Source of the DNA: Franzmannia qiaohouensis
Lineage (GTDB): Bacteria; Pseudomonadota; Gammaproteobacteria; Pseudomonadales; Halomonadaceae
Reading direction: 5' to 3'
NCBI RefSeq assembly: GCF_031451695.1
Contig: NZ_JARWAM010000009.1
Coordinates: 1 to 64,000 of the forward strand
Length of the DNA: 64,000 bases
Part shown: in pieces, positions 42,821 to 53,833 of the stretch
How the letters are laid out: each line of letters begins with the position of its first letter
Position numbering within the stretch: the first letter of the stretch is position 1
Program-made: the position numbers and the translations under genes
Notes under the pieces: generated by a model
Databases searched by the model: none
Told to the model about the DNA's origin: nothing
The model's input: only the letters and a program-made list of their open reading frames with translations

Positions 42821-43561
42821 ATGACGTTATCACTGCCTGCCCTGCTGAGTCGCCTGCTGGCCGCGGCCCTCGTCTCCGCCAGCGCTTCCGCGCTGGCCTC
42901 CACCCATCATCAGCTGGCCGAGCGGCTGACCGTCAATGGCGAGCCGATGCCGGTGGAGGACGTGCGCGAGACGCCGCTGCCGGGCTTCTTCGAGGTGCGC
43001 TTGGAGAACGGCGAAACCTTCTACAGCGATGCGGCGGGCGAGTATTTCCTGGTCGGCGATATCTACCAGAACGCCGATAGCGGGTTGGTCAATATTACCG
43101 AGCAGGGCCGCAACGAGGCGCGGGCCGAGCGCCTGGCGCGCATTGCCGAGCAGGACAAGGTAGTGTTCCGCGGCGCCGAGAGCCGGGCGGTGATCAACGT
43201 CTTTACCGATCCCACCTGCCCCTACTGCCGGCGGTTGCACGAGGAAGTGCCGCAGCTCAATGCCATGGGCATCGAGGTGCATTACCTGGCGTTTCCACGC
43301 TCGGGCATGAATGCCGAGGGTGGTCGCATCCTGGAACAGGTCTGGTGTGCCGACAGCCCCAGCGAGGCGATGAGTGCCGCCAAGCGTGAAACACGCCTCG
43401 ACAACGGCTATGACTGCGACAATCCGGTCGAGGACCAGTATCATCTGGGCATGGATGTCGGCGTCCAGGGTACGCCGGCGATCATCCTGCCAGATGGCCG
43501 CATGGTGCCGGGCTACGTGCCCGCCGAGCGCCTGGCGGAGATGCTCGAGATCGATCAATAA
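42821..43561 (+). CDS. dsbC: Thiol:disulfide interchange protein DsbC (periplasmic isomerase)
   Basis: 246 residues. The N-terminal signal peptide (about 1-26, cleavage after SALA) sends it to the periplasm. The dimerisation domain follows, then a thioredoxin fold with the CPYC active site (FTDPTCPYCRRLHEE) and the cis-Pro loop (VQGTPAIILPDG). A second, structural cysteine pair is C-terminal to it (VWCADSP and YDCDNP). It rearranges wrong disulfides and is kept reduced by DsbD. The start follows the xerD stop by 2 bp. Confidence 0.94.
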   Translation: MTLSLPALLSRLLAAALVSASASALASTHHQLAERLTVNGEPMPVEDVRETPLPGFFEVRLENGETFYSDAAGEYFLVGDIYQNADSGLVNITEQGRNEARAERLARIAEQDKVVFRGAESRAVINVFTDPTCPYCRRLHEEVPQLNAMGIEVHYLAFPRSGMNAEGGRILEQVWCADSPSEAMSAAKRETRLDNGYDCDNPVEDQYHLGMDVGVQGTPAIILPDGRMVPGYVPAERLAEMLEIDQ

Positions 43562-43602
43562 AGCGCAGCGACACGCCATCACACAAGCAAGGGGAGAGCG
43601 AT

Positions 43603-44919
43603 TTGAAACCGGTGAGAGTGGGAATCTGTGGCTTGGGGACCGTCGGCGGTGGCACCTTCAACGTGCTGACGCGCAACGCCGACGATATCGCGCGGCGAGC
43701 CGGGCGGCCGATCGTCATCGAACAGGTGGCGATGCGTCGTGACAATCCGGACTGCGACACCACCGGCGTCAAGACCACCGGCGACGTCTTCGAGGTGGCG
43801 CGCAACCCCGATATCGACGTGCTGGTCGAACTGATTGGCGGCTACGACGTGGCCCGCGAGCTGGTCCTCACCGCCATCGAGCACGGCAAGCACGTGGTCA
43901 CCGCCAACAAGGCGCTGATCGCCGTGCACGGCAACGAGATCTTCCAGGCCGCCCACGAGAAGGGCGTGATCGTCGCCTTCGAGGCGGCGGTGGCAGGCGG
44001 CATCCCGGTGATCAAGTCGCTGCGTGAGGGCCTGGGCGCCAACCGCATCCAGTGGCTGGCCGGCATCATCAACGGCACCGGCAACTACATCCTCACCCAT
44101 ATGCGCGACGAAGGCCGTGCCTTCGAAGACGTGCTGGCCGAGGCCCAGGCGCTGGGCTACGCCGAAGCCGATCCGACCTTCGACGTCGAGGGCATCGACG
44201 CCGCCCACAAGCTGACCATCCTCGCCTCGATCGCCTACGGCGTGCCGCTGCAGTTCGAGAAGGCCTATACCGAGGGCATCTCGCGGATCACCTCGGAAGA
44301 CGTCGAGCAGGCCGACAACCTTGGCTATACCATCAAGCACCTGGGCATCTCCAAGCGCACCGACGACGGTTTCGAGCTGCGCGTGCATCCCACCCTGATT
44401 CCCAAGGAGCGTCTGCTGGCCAACGTGCACGGCGTCAAGAACGCTATCGCGGTGATGGGCGATGCGGTGGGGCCCACCCTCTACTACGGCGCCGGCGCGG
44501 GTGCCGAGCCCACCGCCTCGGCGGTGGTCGCCGACCTGCTCGACGTGGCTCGCGACATCACCACGGCCCACCACTATCGGGTGCCCTACCTGGCGTTCAG
44601 CGGCATTACCGAGATCGAGAACGACCTGCCGATACTGCCCATGGAGGATATCGTCACCGCCTACTACCTGCGGCTGCTGGCGGTGGACCGCCCCGGCGTG
44701 CTGGCGCGGGTGGCGACGATCCTCTCCGAGCAGGGCATTTCGATCGAGGCGATCATCCAGAAAGAGGCGACCGAGGGCGAGCTGGTGCCGATCATCCTGC
44801 TTACCCACCGCACCCGCGAGAAGAACATGAACGACGCCATCCGTCAGCTCGAGTCGCTGGCCGATATCGCCGGTCCGCTGACCCGTATTCGCGTCGAATC
44901 GCTGGACGAGCAGGAATAA
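43603..44919 (+). CDS. hom: Homoserine dehydrogenase
   Basis: 438 residues. It reduces aspartate semialdehyde to homoserine for threonine and methionine. The NAD(P) motif is GICGLGTVGGGTF near the N-terminus; the catalytic block is GGIPVIKSLREGLGANRIQWLAGIINGTGNYILT, and a C-terminal ACT domain (about 355-430; VDRPGVLARVATILSEQGISIEAI) is the threonine feedback site. The start is TTG at 43603 behind GGGGAGAG. It is followed by thrC after 4 bp. Confidence 0.96.
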   Translation: MKPVRVGICGLGTVGGGTFNVLTRNADDIARRAGRPIVIEQVAMRRDNPDCDTTGVKTTGDVFEVARNPDIDVLVELIGGYDVARELVLTAIEHGKHVVTANKALIAVHGNEIFQAAHEKGVIVAFEAAVAGGIPVIKSLREGLGANRIQWLAGIINGTGNYILTHMRDEGRAFEDVLAEAQALGYAEADPTFDVEGIDAAHKLTILASIAYGVPLQFEKAYTEGISRITSEDVEQADNLGYTIKHLGISKRTDDGFELRVHPTLIPKERLLANVHGVKNAIAVMGDAVGPTLYYGAGAGAEPTASAVVADLLDVARDITTAHHYRVPYLAFSGITEIENDLPILPMEDIVTAYYLRLLAVDRPGVLARVATILSEQGISIEAIIQKEATEGELVPIILLTHRTREKNMNDAIRQLESLADIAGPLTRIRVESLDEQE

Positions 44920-44923
44920 CACC

Positions 44924-46312
44924 ATGCGCTATATCAGTACCCGCGGGCAGGCGCCCGCGCTCTCCTTCGAGGATGTCGTACTCACCGGGATGGCCAGCGA
45001 CGGTGGCCTCTATGTGCCGGAGCAGATCCCGCAGCTGAGCCGTGACGACCTGGCAGCGATGGCCGGGCTCTCCTATGCCGAGATCGCCTTCCGGGTGATG
45101 AAGCCGTTCGTCAACGGCGAGATCGACGACGAGACGTTCCGCGGCATCGTGCGTGACGCCTATGCCACCTTCAGCCACGATGCGGTGGTGCCGCTCAACC
45201 AGCTCGACGCCAACCACTTCCTGCTCGAGCTGTTCCACGGCCCGACGCTGGCGTTCAAGGACGTTGCCCTGCAGCTGCTCGGCCGGCTGCTCGACCACTT
45301 CCTGAGCAAGCGCGGCGAGCGTGCGGTGATCATGGGTGCCACTTCCGGCGACACCGGCTCCGCCGCCATCGAGGGCTGCCGCCACTGCGACAACCTCGAT
45401 ATCTTCATCCTGCATCCGCACAACCGGGTCTCCGAGGTGCAGCGTCGCCAGATGACCTCGGTGCTGGCCGACAACGTCTTCAATATCGCCATCGAGGGCA
45501 ACTTCGACGACGCCCAGGCGATGGTCAAGGCGAGCTTCGCCGACCAGTCGTTCCTCGGCGGCACCCGGCTGGTGGCGGTCAACTCGATCAACTGGGCGCG
45601 CATCATGGCCCAGATCGTCTACTACGTGGCCGCCGGCGTGGCGCTGGGCGCGCCGCATCGCCAGGTCAGCTTCTGCGTGCCGTCGGCCAACTTCGGCAAC
45701 GTCTTCGCCGGCTACATGGCGTCGCGCATGGGGCTGCCGGTCAAGCAGTTCATCATCGCCACCAACGCCAACGACATCCTGCACCGCACCCTGGCCGCCA
45801 ACGACTTCTCCAAGCAGGAGCTCAAGGCGACCCTGGCGCCGTCGATGGATATCGTGGTGTCGTCCAACTTCGAGCGCCTGCTGTTCGAGGCCTACGAGCG
45901 TGACGGCGAGGCGGTTCGCCAACTGCTCGAGCGCTTCCAGGCCGAGCCCACGGCGCTGGCCGAGGCGCCGCTCGAGCGGTTGCGCTCGCTGTTCGCCAGC
46001 CACAGCGTCGACGATGCCACCATCCTCGAGGTGATCCGCGAGGCGCACCACCGCACCAAGGAGCTGCTCGACCCGCACACCGCCACCGGCTATCGCGCCG
46101 CCGAGCGGGCGCGGGCCGATGCCGCCACGCCGATGATCACCCTGGCCACCGCCCACCCGGCCAAGTTCGCCGAGGCGGTGGTCAAGGCCGGCTTCCCGGG
46201 TGTGCCGCTGCCGCCGCACATGGACGACCTGCTGGAGCGCGAGGAGCGCTATAGCGTGCTGCCGGCGGAGCTGGACAAGGTGCAGGCGTTCGTGGCCGAC
46301 AATCGGCGCTAA
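44924..46312 (+). CDS. thrC: Threonine synthase
   Basis: 462 residues. A pyridoxal phosphate enzyme converting O-phosphohomoserine to threonine. The PLP lysine lies in GPTLAFKDVALQLLGRLLD; the phosphate loop is GATSGDTGSAAIEG. The N-terminal YISTRGQAPALSFEDVVLTGMASDGGLYVPE is typical of the longer (class II) bacterial enzyme. It is 4 bp after hom and probably co-transcribed with it. Confidence 0.96.
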   Translation: MRYISTRGQAPALSFEDVVLTGMASDGGLYVPEQIPQLSRDDLAAMAGLSYAEIAFRVMKPFVNGEIDDETFRGIVRDAYATFSHDAVVPLNQLDANHFLLELFHGPTLAFKDVALQLLGRLLDHFLSKRGERAVIMGATSGDTGSAAIEGCRHCDNLDIFILHPHNRVSEVQRRQMTSVLADNVFNIAIEGNFDDAQAMVKASFADQSFLGGTRLVAVNSINWARIMAQIVYYVAAGVALGAPHRQVSFCVPSANFGNVFAGYMASRMGLPVKQFIIATNANDILHRTLAANDFSKQELKATLAPSMDIVVSSNFERLLFEAYERDGEAVRQLLERFQAEPTALAEAPLERLRSLFASHSVDDATILEVIREAHHRTKELLDPHTATGYRAAERARADAATPMITLATAHPAKFAEAVVKAGFPGVPLPPHMDDLLEREERYSVLPAELDKVQAFVADNRR

Positions 46313-46340
46313 GCGCTACGAGTGAGTGGTAGCGAGAGGC

Positions 46341-46436
46341 GCCGGGGACAGGTCTGGAGGGGGTCTTTTTCCAGGGAAGGAAAAAGTAGCGTACAGGGAG
46401 GTATTTACAGCGCCCCCGAACAGGCCTGTCGCCGGA
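46341..46436. repeat. Structured intergenic element, copy 1 (AGGGA-hairpin repeat)
   Basis: An outer helix (46342-46355 with 46422-46435, 13 of 14 positions paired counting one G-U) encloses an 8-bp hairpin CTTTTTCC/GGAAAAAG (46365-46386) with the hexaloop AGGGAA, then a conserved single-stranded-looking block AGCG-x2-CAGGGA-x5-T-x-ACAGCG (46388-46412). The same architecture recurs at 56592-56693. It lies in the 234-bp gap between thrC and recJ. Confidence 0.65.
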
Positions 46437-46546
46437 TCAGCCTTGAGCGGGTACCAGCCACCTTTGGTGCCCAGGTCTCCCCGGCGCCCTTCGCTAGGTG
46501 CGTCGCTGCTATCGCCACCCATGGATGCCAACCAGAGGAGTCCGGC

Positions 46547-48349
46547 GTGGATGCTGTGATCGATCCCACCGACCTGCATACTCGGCTTACGCCACGACTG
46601 GAGCCGCGCCCCCGCGACGCAGCGCTCTACGCCCGCGCCCAGTGCGAAGGCCTCTCCGAGCTGCAGGCGCGGGTGCTGGCCGGGCGGCTGGCCGGCTATC
46701 AAGGCGAGATCGAAGCGCTGGTAGCGCCGAGCCTGCGCCACCTTGCCCACCCCGAGCGCCTCGCCGACGGTCGTCGCGCCGCCGAGCGTATCGCCCAGGC
46801 GGTGATGGAGGGCGAGCATATCGGTATCCTCACCGACTACGATGTCGACGGTATCACCTCCCATGTGGTGATCCTGCGCACCCTCACCGAGCTGTTCGGG
46901 GTGCCGGCCAGCCGCCTGCACAGCCTGATCGGCCACCGCATCAACGACGGCTACGGCATCAGCCTGCCGCTGGTGGAGCGTACCCTGCGTCTTACCCCGC
47001 GGCCGAGCCTGGTGATCACCGCCGACTGCGGCAGCTCCGACGAACCGCGCATCGCCCGGCTCAAGGCCGAGGGCATCGACGTGGTGGTCAGCGACCACCA
47101 CGCGCTGCCGCTGGAGGGGCCGCCGCCCTCGGCCTATGCCTGCGTCAACCCGACCCGCGACGACTGCGACTACCCCGACCCGACCATCGCCGGCTGCATG
47201 GTGGCCTGGCTGACCATGTCGCTGGCCCGTCAGGTGCTGGTGGAGTGGGGCGCGCTGGCCGAGGCCACACCCAAGCTCTCGGCGTGGCTCTCCTACGTAG
47301 CGCTGGGCACGGTGGCCGACTGCGTGTCGCTGGGCGGCAGCCCGGCCAATCGCGCCGTGGTCAGCCAGGGCCTGCGCCTGATCAACCGCATGGACGCCGC
47401 CTGCTGGCGAGCCATGGCCGAACGCCTCGGCGCCGACAGCGTGCCCTTCGACGCCGAGACCCTGGCCTTTCAGATGGGGCCGCGGATCAACGCCCGCTCG
47501 CGTCTCGACGACCCCTATGCGGCGCTTCACTTTATGCTCGCCGAAGAGGATCACCTTGCGCAGCGGCATCTCGAGGTGCTCGATCAGGACAACCAGTCGC
47601 GCAAGGCCATCGAGGCCGAGATGGCCGAGCGGGCCCGGGTGCTGGCCCAGCCGCAGTTGGCCGACAATGCGCCAGTGCTGGTGGTGTTTCTCGAGAACGG
47701 CCACGCCGGGGTGCAGGGTATCGTCGCCTCGCGGCTGGTGCAGGCCTACGGTCGCCCGACCCTGGTGCTCACCCCGGCGGCCCAGCCCGGCATGCTTACC
47801 GGCTCGGGGCGCTCCATCGAGGCGCTGCACCTGCGCAATGCCCTGCAGCGCACCCACCAGTTGGCGCCTGAGGCGCTGCCGCGCTTCGGCGGCCATCGCG
47901 GGGCGGCGGGAGTCGGCGTGCCGGTTGAGCAGCTCGGCGCATTTCGCGCGGCGCTGCAACAGGCGGTCGGTGAGCAGCTTGGGGAGATGGAGCTCTATCC
48001 ACGCATCCTCACCGACGGCGAGCTCGATGCCGCTCAGCTCAGCCTGGCCAGCCTCGACGAACTGGCGGCATTGGCACCCTACGGCCGCGAGTTCGATGCG
48101 CCGCTGTTCGAGGGTGACTTCCTGGTCGAGTCGCTGCGCGCGGTAGGGGCCGAGGGCAACCACCTGATGCTCGAGCTGTCCCGCGAGGGCGTCAGCCTCA
48201 AGGCGATCTGGTTCCGCGCCCTGACCCCCGGCGAGCTGCCGCCCTTCGGCCTTGGGGCCCAGCTGCGCTGCGCCTACAAGCTCAACCGCAACCGCTGGCG
48301 CGGGCGCGAGAGCCTGCAGCTGATGATCGAGCACGCCGAGCCGCGCTGA
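46547..48349 (+). CDS. recJ: Single-stranded-DNA-specific exonuclease RecJ
   Basis: 600 residues, DHH family. RecJ degrades single-stranded DNA 5' to 3' in recombination and repair. The metal motifs are LTDYDVDGITSH, INDGYGISL, ITADCGSSD and VVSDHHALP, and the DHHA1 glycine block is RFGGHRGAAG. The C-terminal OB-like part has APYGREFDAPLFEGDFLVESLR. I chose GTG at 46547 (AGAGGAG 6 bases upstream): the frame is open back to 46322 but that part lies in a repeat element and has no conserved residues. It follows thrC, as in pseudomonads. Confidence 0.93.
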   Translation: MDAVIDPTDLHTRLTPRLEPRPRDAALYARAQCEGLSELQARVLAGRLAGYQGEIEALVAPSLRHLAHPERLADGRRAAERIAQAVMEGEHIGILTDYDVDGITSHVVILRTLTELFGVPASRLHSLIGHRINDGYGISLPLVERTLRLTPRPSLVITADCGSSDEPRIARLKAEGIDVVVSDHHALPLEGPPPSAYACVNPTRDDCDYPDPTIAGCMVAWLTMSLARQVLVEWGALAEATPKLSAWLSYVALGTVADCVSLGGSPANRAVVSQGLRLINRMDAACWRAMAERLGADSVPFDAETLAFQMGPRINARSRLDDPYAALHFMLAEEDHLAQRHLEVLDQDNQSRKAIEAEMAERARVLAQPQLADNAPVLVVFLENGHAGVQGIVASRLVQAYGRPTLVLTPAAQPGMLTGSGRSIEALHLRNALQRTHQLAPEALPRFGGHRGAAGVGVPVEQLGAFRAALQQAVGEQLGEMELYPRILTDGELDAAQLSLASLDELAALAPYGREFDAPLFEGDFLVESLRAVGAEGNHLMLELSREGVSLKAIWFRALTPGELPPFGLGAQLRCAYKLNRNRWRGRESLQLMIEHAEPR

Positions 48350-48382
48350 GCGTCACAAACGCATTGATACAAGGACTCACGG

Positions 48383-49000
48383 ATGGAAGAGATCGATCTT
48401 CCCCAGGACCCGCATCGCCCCTACGAAGACGTCATGGCGATGCTGCTCGGCACCCTGCTGGTGGCACTGGGGGTGCACTTCTACAGCCAGGCGCTGCTGC
48501 TCACCGGCAGCACCGCGGGCATGGCGTTCCTGGTCCAGTACGCCACTGGCTGGCGCTTCGGGGTAGTGTTCTTTTTGATCAACCTGCCGTTCTACTACCT
48601 GGCGATCCGCCGTATGGGCTGGAGCTTTACCCTGCGCACCTTCGTCGCCATCGCCCTGGTGTCGCTGTTCGCCGAGCTCACCGGCCGCTGGCTCGACGTG
48701 GCCGCCCTCAACGCCGTGTATGCGGCACTGATGGGCGGCAGCCTGATCGGCATCGGCATGCTGGTGCTGTTTCGCCACCGCACCAGCCTCGGCGGCATCA
48801 ATATCCTCGCCCTCTACCTGCAGGACAGCCGCGGCTGGCGCGCCGGCTACGTGCAACTGGCCGTCGATGCTCTGCTGCTGCTGATCGCCTGCTTCATGCT
48901 GCCGCTGGACAAGGTGGCGCTATCGGTGATCGGCGCGCTGGTGCTCAACCTGATCGTGGCGCTGAATCATAAGCCCGGGCGCTACATGGGCGTCAGCTAA
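48383..49000 (+). CDS. YitT-family membrane protein
   Basis: 205 residues with five or six membrane helices and the YitT signature (GTLLVALGVHFYSQALLLTGSTAGMAFLVQYATG; TSLGGINILALYLQ). The protein lacks the C-terminal DUF2179 domain found in longer YitT proteins. Function is unknown; some relatives are called putative transporters. The 5' end is 33 bp after recJ, and the gene converges on the copA cluster, leaving 18 bp between stops. Confidence 0.8.
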   Translation: MEEIDLPQDPHRPYEDVMAMLLGTLLVALGVHFYSQALLLTGSTAGMAFLVQYATGWRFGVVFFLINLPFYYLAIRRMGWSFTLRTFVAIALVSLFAELTGRWLDVAALNAVYAALMGGSLIGIGMLVLFRHRTSLGGINILALYLQDSRGWRAGYVQLAVDALLLLIACFMLPLDKVALSVIGALVLNLIVALNHKPGRYMGVS

Positions 49001-49018
49001 GAGCGTGTCTACAGGCGG

Positions 49019-49092
49019 TCAGCGTTTGGCCAGCCAAAACCACCAGACGATGGCGGCGATCAGGGCAAGGCCTGCAAGATTGACGATCCAGC

Positions 49093-49096
<4 letters not shown>
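49019..49096 (-). CDS. 25-residue single-helix membrane peptide coupled to copA
   Basis: A tiny reading frame, MSWIVNLAGLALIAAIVWWF plus a short WLAKR tail. It is one hydrophobic helix followed by a basic end, a topology like KdpF-type subunits. The ATG overlaps the copA stop (ATGA at 49093-49096) and has AGGAGG 7 bases upstream inside the last copA codons, so translation is likely. I do not recognise a named family. It may regulate or stabilise the P-type ATPase; this is inference from position and topology. Confidence 0.6.
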
Positions 49097-51592
<2,496 letters not shown>

Positions 51593-51600
<8 letters not shown>

Positions 51601-52030
51601 GGCGATCGCCTCGACTGGCGTCCAGGGGCTGTGGAAAACTCTCGATCAGCCGGCACAGGCTATGGCCATCCGGCGTGCCGTCGGGCATGTCGGCCCAGGT
51701 GTCGAGGGCCTGTTGCATGCGCGTGGCGAGTTCCTCGAGCCGGGCGATCTTGGCGCGCACCTCGGGCAGGCGGGCGGCGAGCATGTCGCGCACCAGTGGG
51801 CAGGGCGAGTCGCCGTGGTCGGCGTGGTCGAGGATCTCGCCAATCTCGCGCACGCTGAAGCCCAGGGTGCGGGCGCGCTGGATGAAGCGCAGCCGCGACA
51901 GGTCGTGCTGCCCGTACAGTTGATAGCCGTTTTCCGGATGACGGCGTGGGGTGAGCAGGCCCTCGCGGGTGTAGTGGCGCACCGTCTCGGCGGTGACGTC
52001 GGCGGCCTTGGCCAGTTCGCTGACTTTCAT
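51593..52030 (-). CDS. MerR-family metal-responsive regulator of the copA operon
   Basis: 145 residues: an N-terminal MerR helix-turn-helix (KVSELAKAADVTAETVRHYTREGLL), wing with NGYQLYGQHDLSRLRFI, a long dimer helix and a C-terminal metal loop. Cysteines are at SPCPLVRDML and HSLCRLIESF, equivalent to the first and last metal Cys of the ZntR/CadR type; the middle Cys pair is missing. Specificity could therefore be Cu(I) or another soft metal. The start at 52030 was chosen because the homology starts there; the frame runs on upstream into the operator. It overlaps copA by 8 bp and shares its promoter. Confidence 0.85.
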
Positions 52031-52060
52031 GGTGGCCTCGCAATCTGAAGTCGTGGCAGA

Positions 52061-52092
52061 AGTGTAAAACCTTTGGGTTACACCTAGGTCAA
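52061..52092 (-). promoter_or_regulatory. MerR-type promoter with a 20-bp spacer and dyad operator
   Basis: On the minus strand, TTGACC (-35, 52087-52092) and TACACT (-10, 52061-52066) are 20 bp apart, too long for normal sigma-70 use but typical of MerR-controlled promoters. A dyad with arms GTGTAA and TTACAC (52062-52083) and inner AACC/GGGTT fills the spacer. It is about 30 bp from the regulator's start. Confidence 0.75.
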
Positions 52093-52158
52093 GCAACGTT
52101 GCACACCCCCGAGGACAGCGGCGGCGAGACAGGCTAAGTCGATGAAAGTTCGAGAGAT

Positions 52159-52213
52159 CAAACGTTCGTGCGACCAAAGTATTAGAAAAAACTGCGTTAA
52201 AACAAACGTTTGG
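52159..52213. promoter_or_regulatory. Paired CAAACGTTYG palindromes upstream of the FadL gene
   Basis: CAAACGTTCG (52159-52168) and CAAACGTTTG (52204-52213) sit 45 bp apart in the 291-bp gap between the metal regulator and the porin gene. They resemble palindromic fatty-acid regulator sites (PsrA sites have CAAAC and GTTTG arms, but with a spacer of 2-4 bases), so assignment to PsrA is weak. Confidence 0.3.
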
Positions 52214-52321
52214 CCTTGATCCTGGCGGCGCGATGGGCGAAAAAGAGGGCGTACGCCCTTGCCCGGTGCGGGCAAGTCAGAAAAACAGCTCCAGCCTCAC
52301 CTGGAAAAGGACGTCGATAAT

Positions 52322-53647
52322 ATGCATAACAAGGTCAACAAGCTTACCTGGGCCGTCGCCATTGCGGCCGCCGCCTTCGCCAGCCAGGTCAACGCTGGCG
52401 GCTACCAGATCAACGAACAGAGCGTCAGCGGCCAGGGCTACGGCCACGCCGGGCGCAGCTCTAACGTCAACGACGCCACTATCGTCTTTGGCAACCCGGC
52501 GGGGATGTCGTTTCTGGATCGGGCGCAGGTGACGGCGGGCGGCACCTACCTCAACGTCAATAGCGACATCGATAATGCGAGCGCCACCCGCAACGGCGCA
52601 CCGATCGAAGGCACTACTGAAGGCGACATGGTGCCGGGGACACTCGTTCCCTTCGCCTTTTATGCACAGCCGGTCAATGAGCGCTTGGCCTTCGGTTTTG
52701 GTGTCTATGCGCCGTTCGGTTCAAAGACCGATTACGAAGATGGGTTCTTGGGCCGTAACTTGGGCAACTACACCGAGCTGACGGTAATGAGTGCTCAGCC
52801 GACTGTCTCCTACCGCTTCAATGATCAGTGGGCAATTGGTGCGGGTATTACCTATAACCGTGTAGATGGAGAGCTCCATCGCCAGGTGCCGCATGCTTTG
52901 GGCGGAGAAGTTGATTCGCGCGTAGAGGGGGATGATGAGGCTTGGGGGTATAATCTTGGCATCATGTATCAGCCGGTGCCGGAGACCACGTTTGGCCTCA
53001 CCTATCGCTCCAAGGTGAGTTACACCCTCGAAGGCGACTTCCGTGCGACGGCCAATGACAATACCCTGGGCAATCCCCCGCCATTTGGAATTGGCGCTGG
53101 CCAGGGTGATGTGGTTGCTCAAGACGATAACGCAAGCCTCGATCTAACGACGCCCGAGACGGTGAACTTTTCTGTGACCCAGGAGATGAGTGACAACCTC
53201 AAGCTCATGGCCGGCGTTTCATGGACTCGCTGGAGTCGCTTTAATGAGATTCTGGTGACCGGCGGCGATGGCGATACCATTACGCGTGAGCCACAGGATT
53301 ATTCTAATGCCTGGGCCTTCGCGGTGGGCGGTGAGTACCAGCTCAATCCGCAGTGGGTACTGCGTAGTGGTGTGACTATCGACAACACACCGACTAGTGA
53401 CCAATTCCGCAGTGCGCGGATTCCCTCCGATGATCGTCGGATTTTCTCCGTTGGTGCCGGCTGGAGTCCCACAGACGACCTCACACTCGACTTCGCCTAC
53501 TCCTATCTCACCGAGCGTAGGACGCATGTCGATCAGGAGCGTACCGATGAGTTGATCGATAATGTTCCGGGTGTCACCTCAACCTACTCCGCCGACTACA
53601 AAAACGAGGCCCACGGTTTCGGCGCCCAGTTGACCTACCGCTTCTAG
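52322..53647 (+). CDS. FadL/OmpP1/TodX-family outer membrane transporter
   Basis: 441 residues. A signal peptide (about 1-25, ending SQVNA) precedes the mature GGYQINEQSVSGQGYGHAGRSS, the N-terminal hatch typical of FadL channels for long-chain fatty acids and other hydrophobic compounds. NPAGMSFLD is the family NPA motif. The rest alternates polar and hydrophobic residues as expected for a 14-stranded barrel, ending in GFGAQLTYRF with the terminal Phe. The ATG at 52322 gives the cleanest signal peptide. Base composition within the gene drops in its middle (52.7-53.3 kb, more A and T) relative to neighbours. It stands alone and is followed by a strong hairpin. Confidence 0.9.
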   Translation: MHNKVNKLTWAVAIAAAAFASQVNAGGYQINEQSVSGQGYGHAGRSSNVNDATIVFGNPAGMSFLDRAQVTAGGTYLNVNSDIDNASATRNGAPIEGTTEGDMVPGTLVPFAFYAQPVNERLAFGFGVYAPFGSKTDYEDGFLGRNLGNYTELTVMSAQPTVSYRFNDQWAIGAGITYNRVDGELHRQVPHALGGEVDSRVEGDDEAWGYNLGIMYQPVPETTFGLTYRSKVSYTLEGDFRATANDNTLGNPPPFGIGAGQGDVVAQDDNASLDLTTPETVNFSVTQEMSDNLKLMAGVSWTRWSRFNEILVTGGDGDTITREPQDYSNAWAFAVGGEYQLNPQWVLRSGVTIDNTPTSDQFRSARIPSDDRRIFSVGAGWSPTDDLTLDFAYSYLTERRTHVDQERTDELIDNVPGVTSTYSADYKNEAHGFGAQLTYRF

Positions 53648-53666
53648 GCACAGCACGCGCGACACG

Positions 53667-53694
53667 ACGACACCCGGCTGCGGCCGGGTGTCGT
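53667..53694 (+). terminator. Hairpin terminator after the FadL-family gene
   Basis: A perfect 12-bp stem ACGACACCCGGC with its complement and a TGCG loop, 20 bp after the stop codon. No long T tract. Confidence 0.65.
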
Positions 53695-53833
53695 CGTTCA
53701 GGGCTGCCTGCGTGCCACGGGATAGCTGGCGCGGCCGGGTTTCGCTACAATGTCGCTCTTTCTCGTGCCACCGCGGTTCGGCCTTGTGCCGGTGCCGCGG
53801 TGGCCGTTTTCCCTGCAGACTCAGGCGAACCAC

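Noticed and set aside
46322..46546. Upstream in-frame extension of recJ
   Set aside because: It would translate the structured repeat element, adds residues not seen in RecJ, and a good AGAGGAG-GTG start exists at 46547.
46316..48334. Long minus-strand open frame opposite recJ (672 codons)
   Set aside because: Same reason: it mirrors a clear RecJ gene with all metal motifs, and its translation has no recognisable family.
52322..53647. Horizontal acquisition of the FadL-family gene because of its AT-richer middle
   Set aside because: The shift is limited to barrel-coding codons with Asn, Tyr and Asp, common in outer membrane proteins; the flanks are ordinary.
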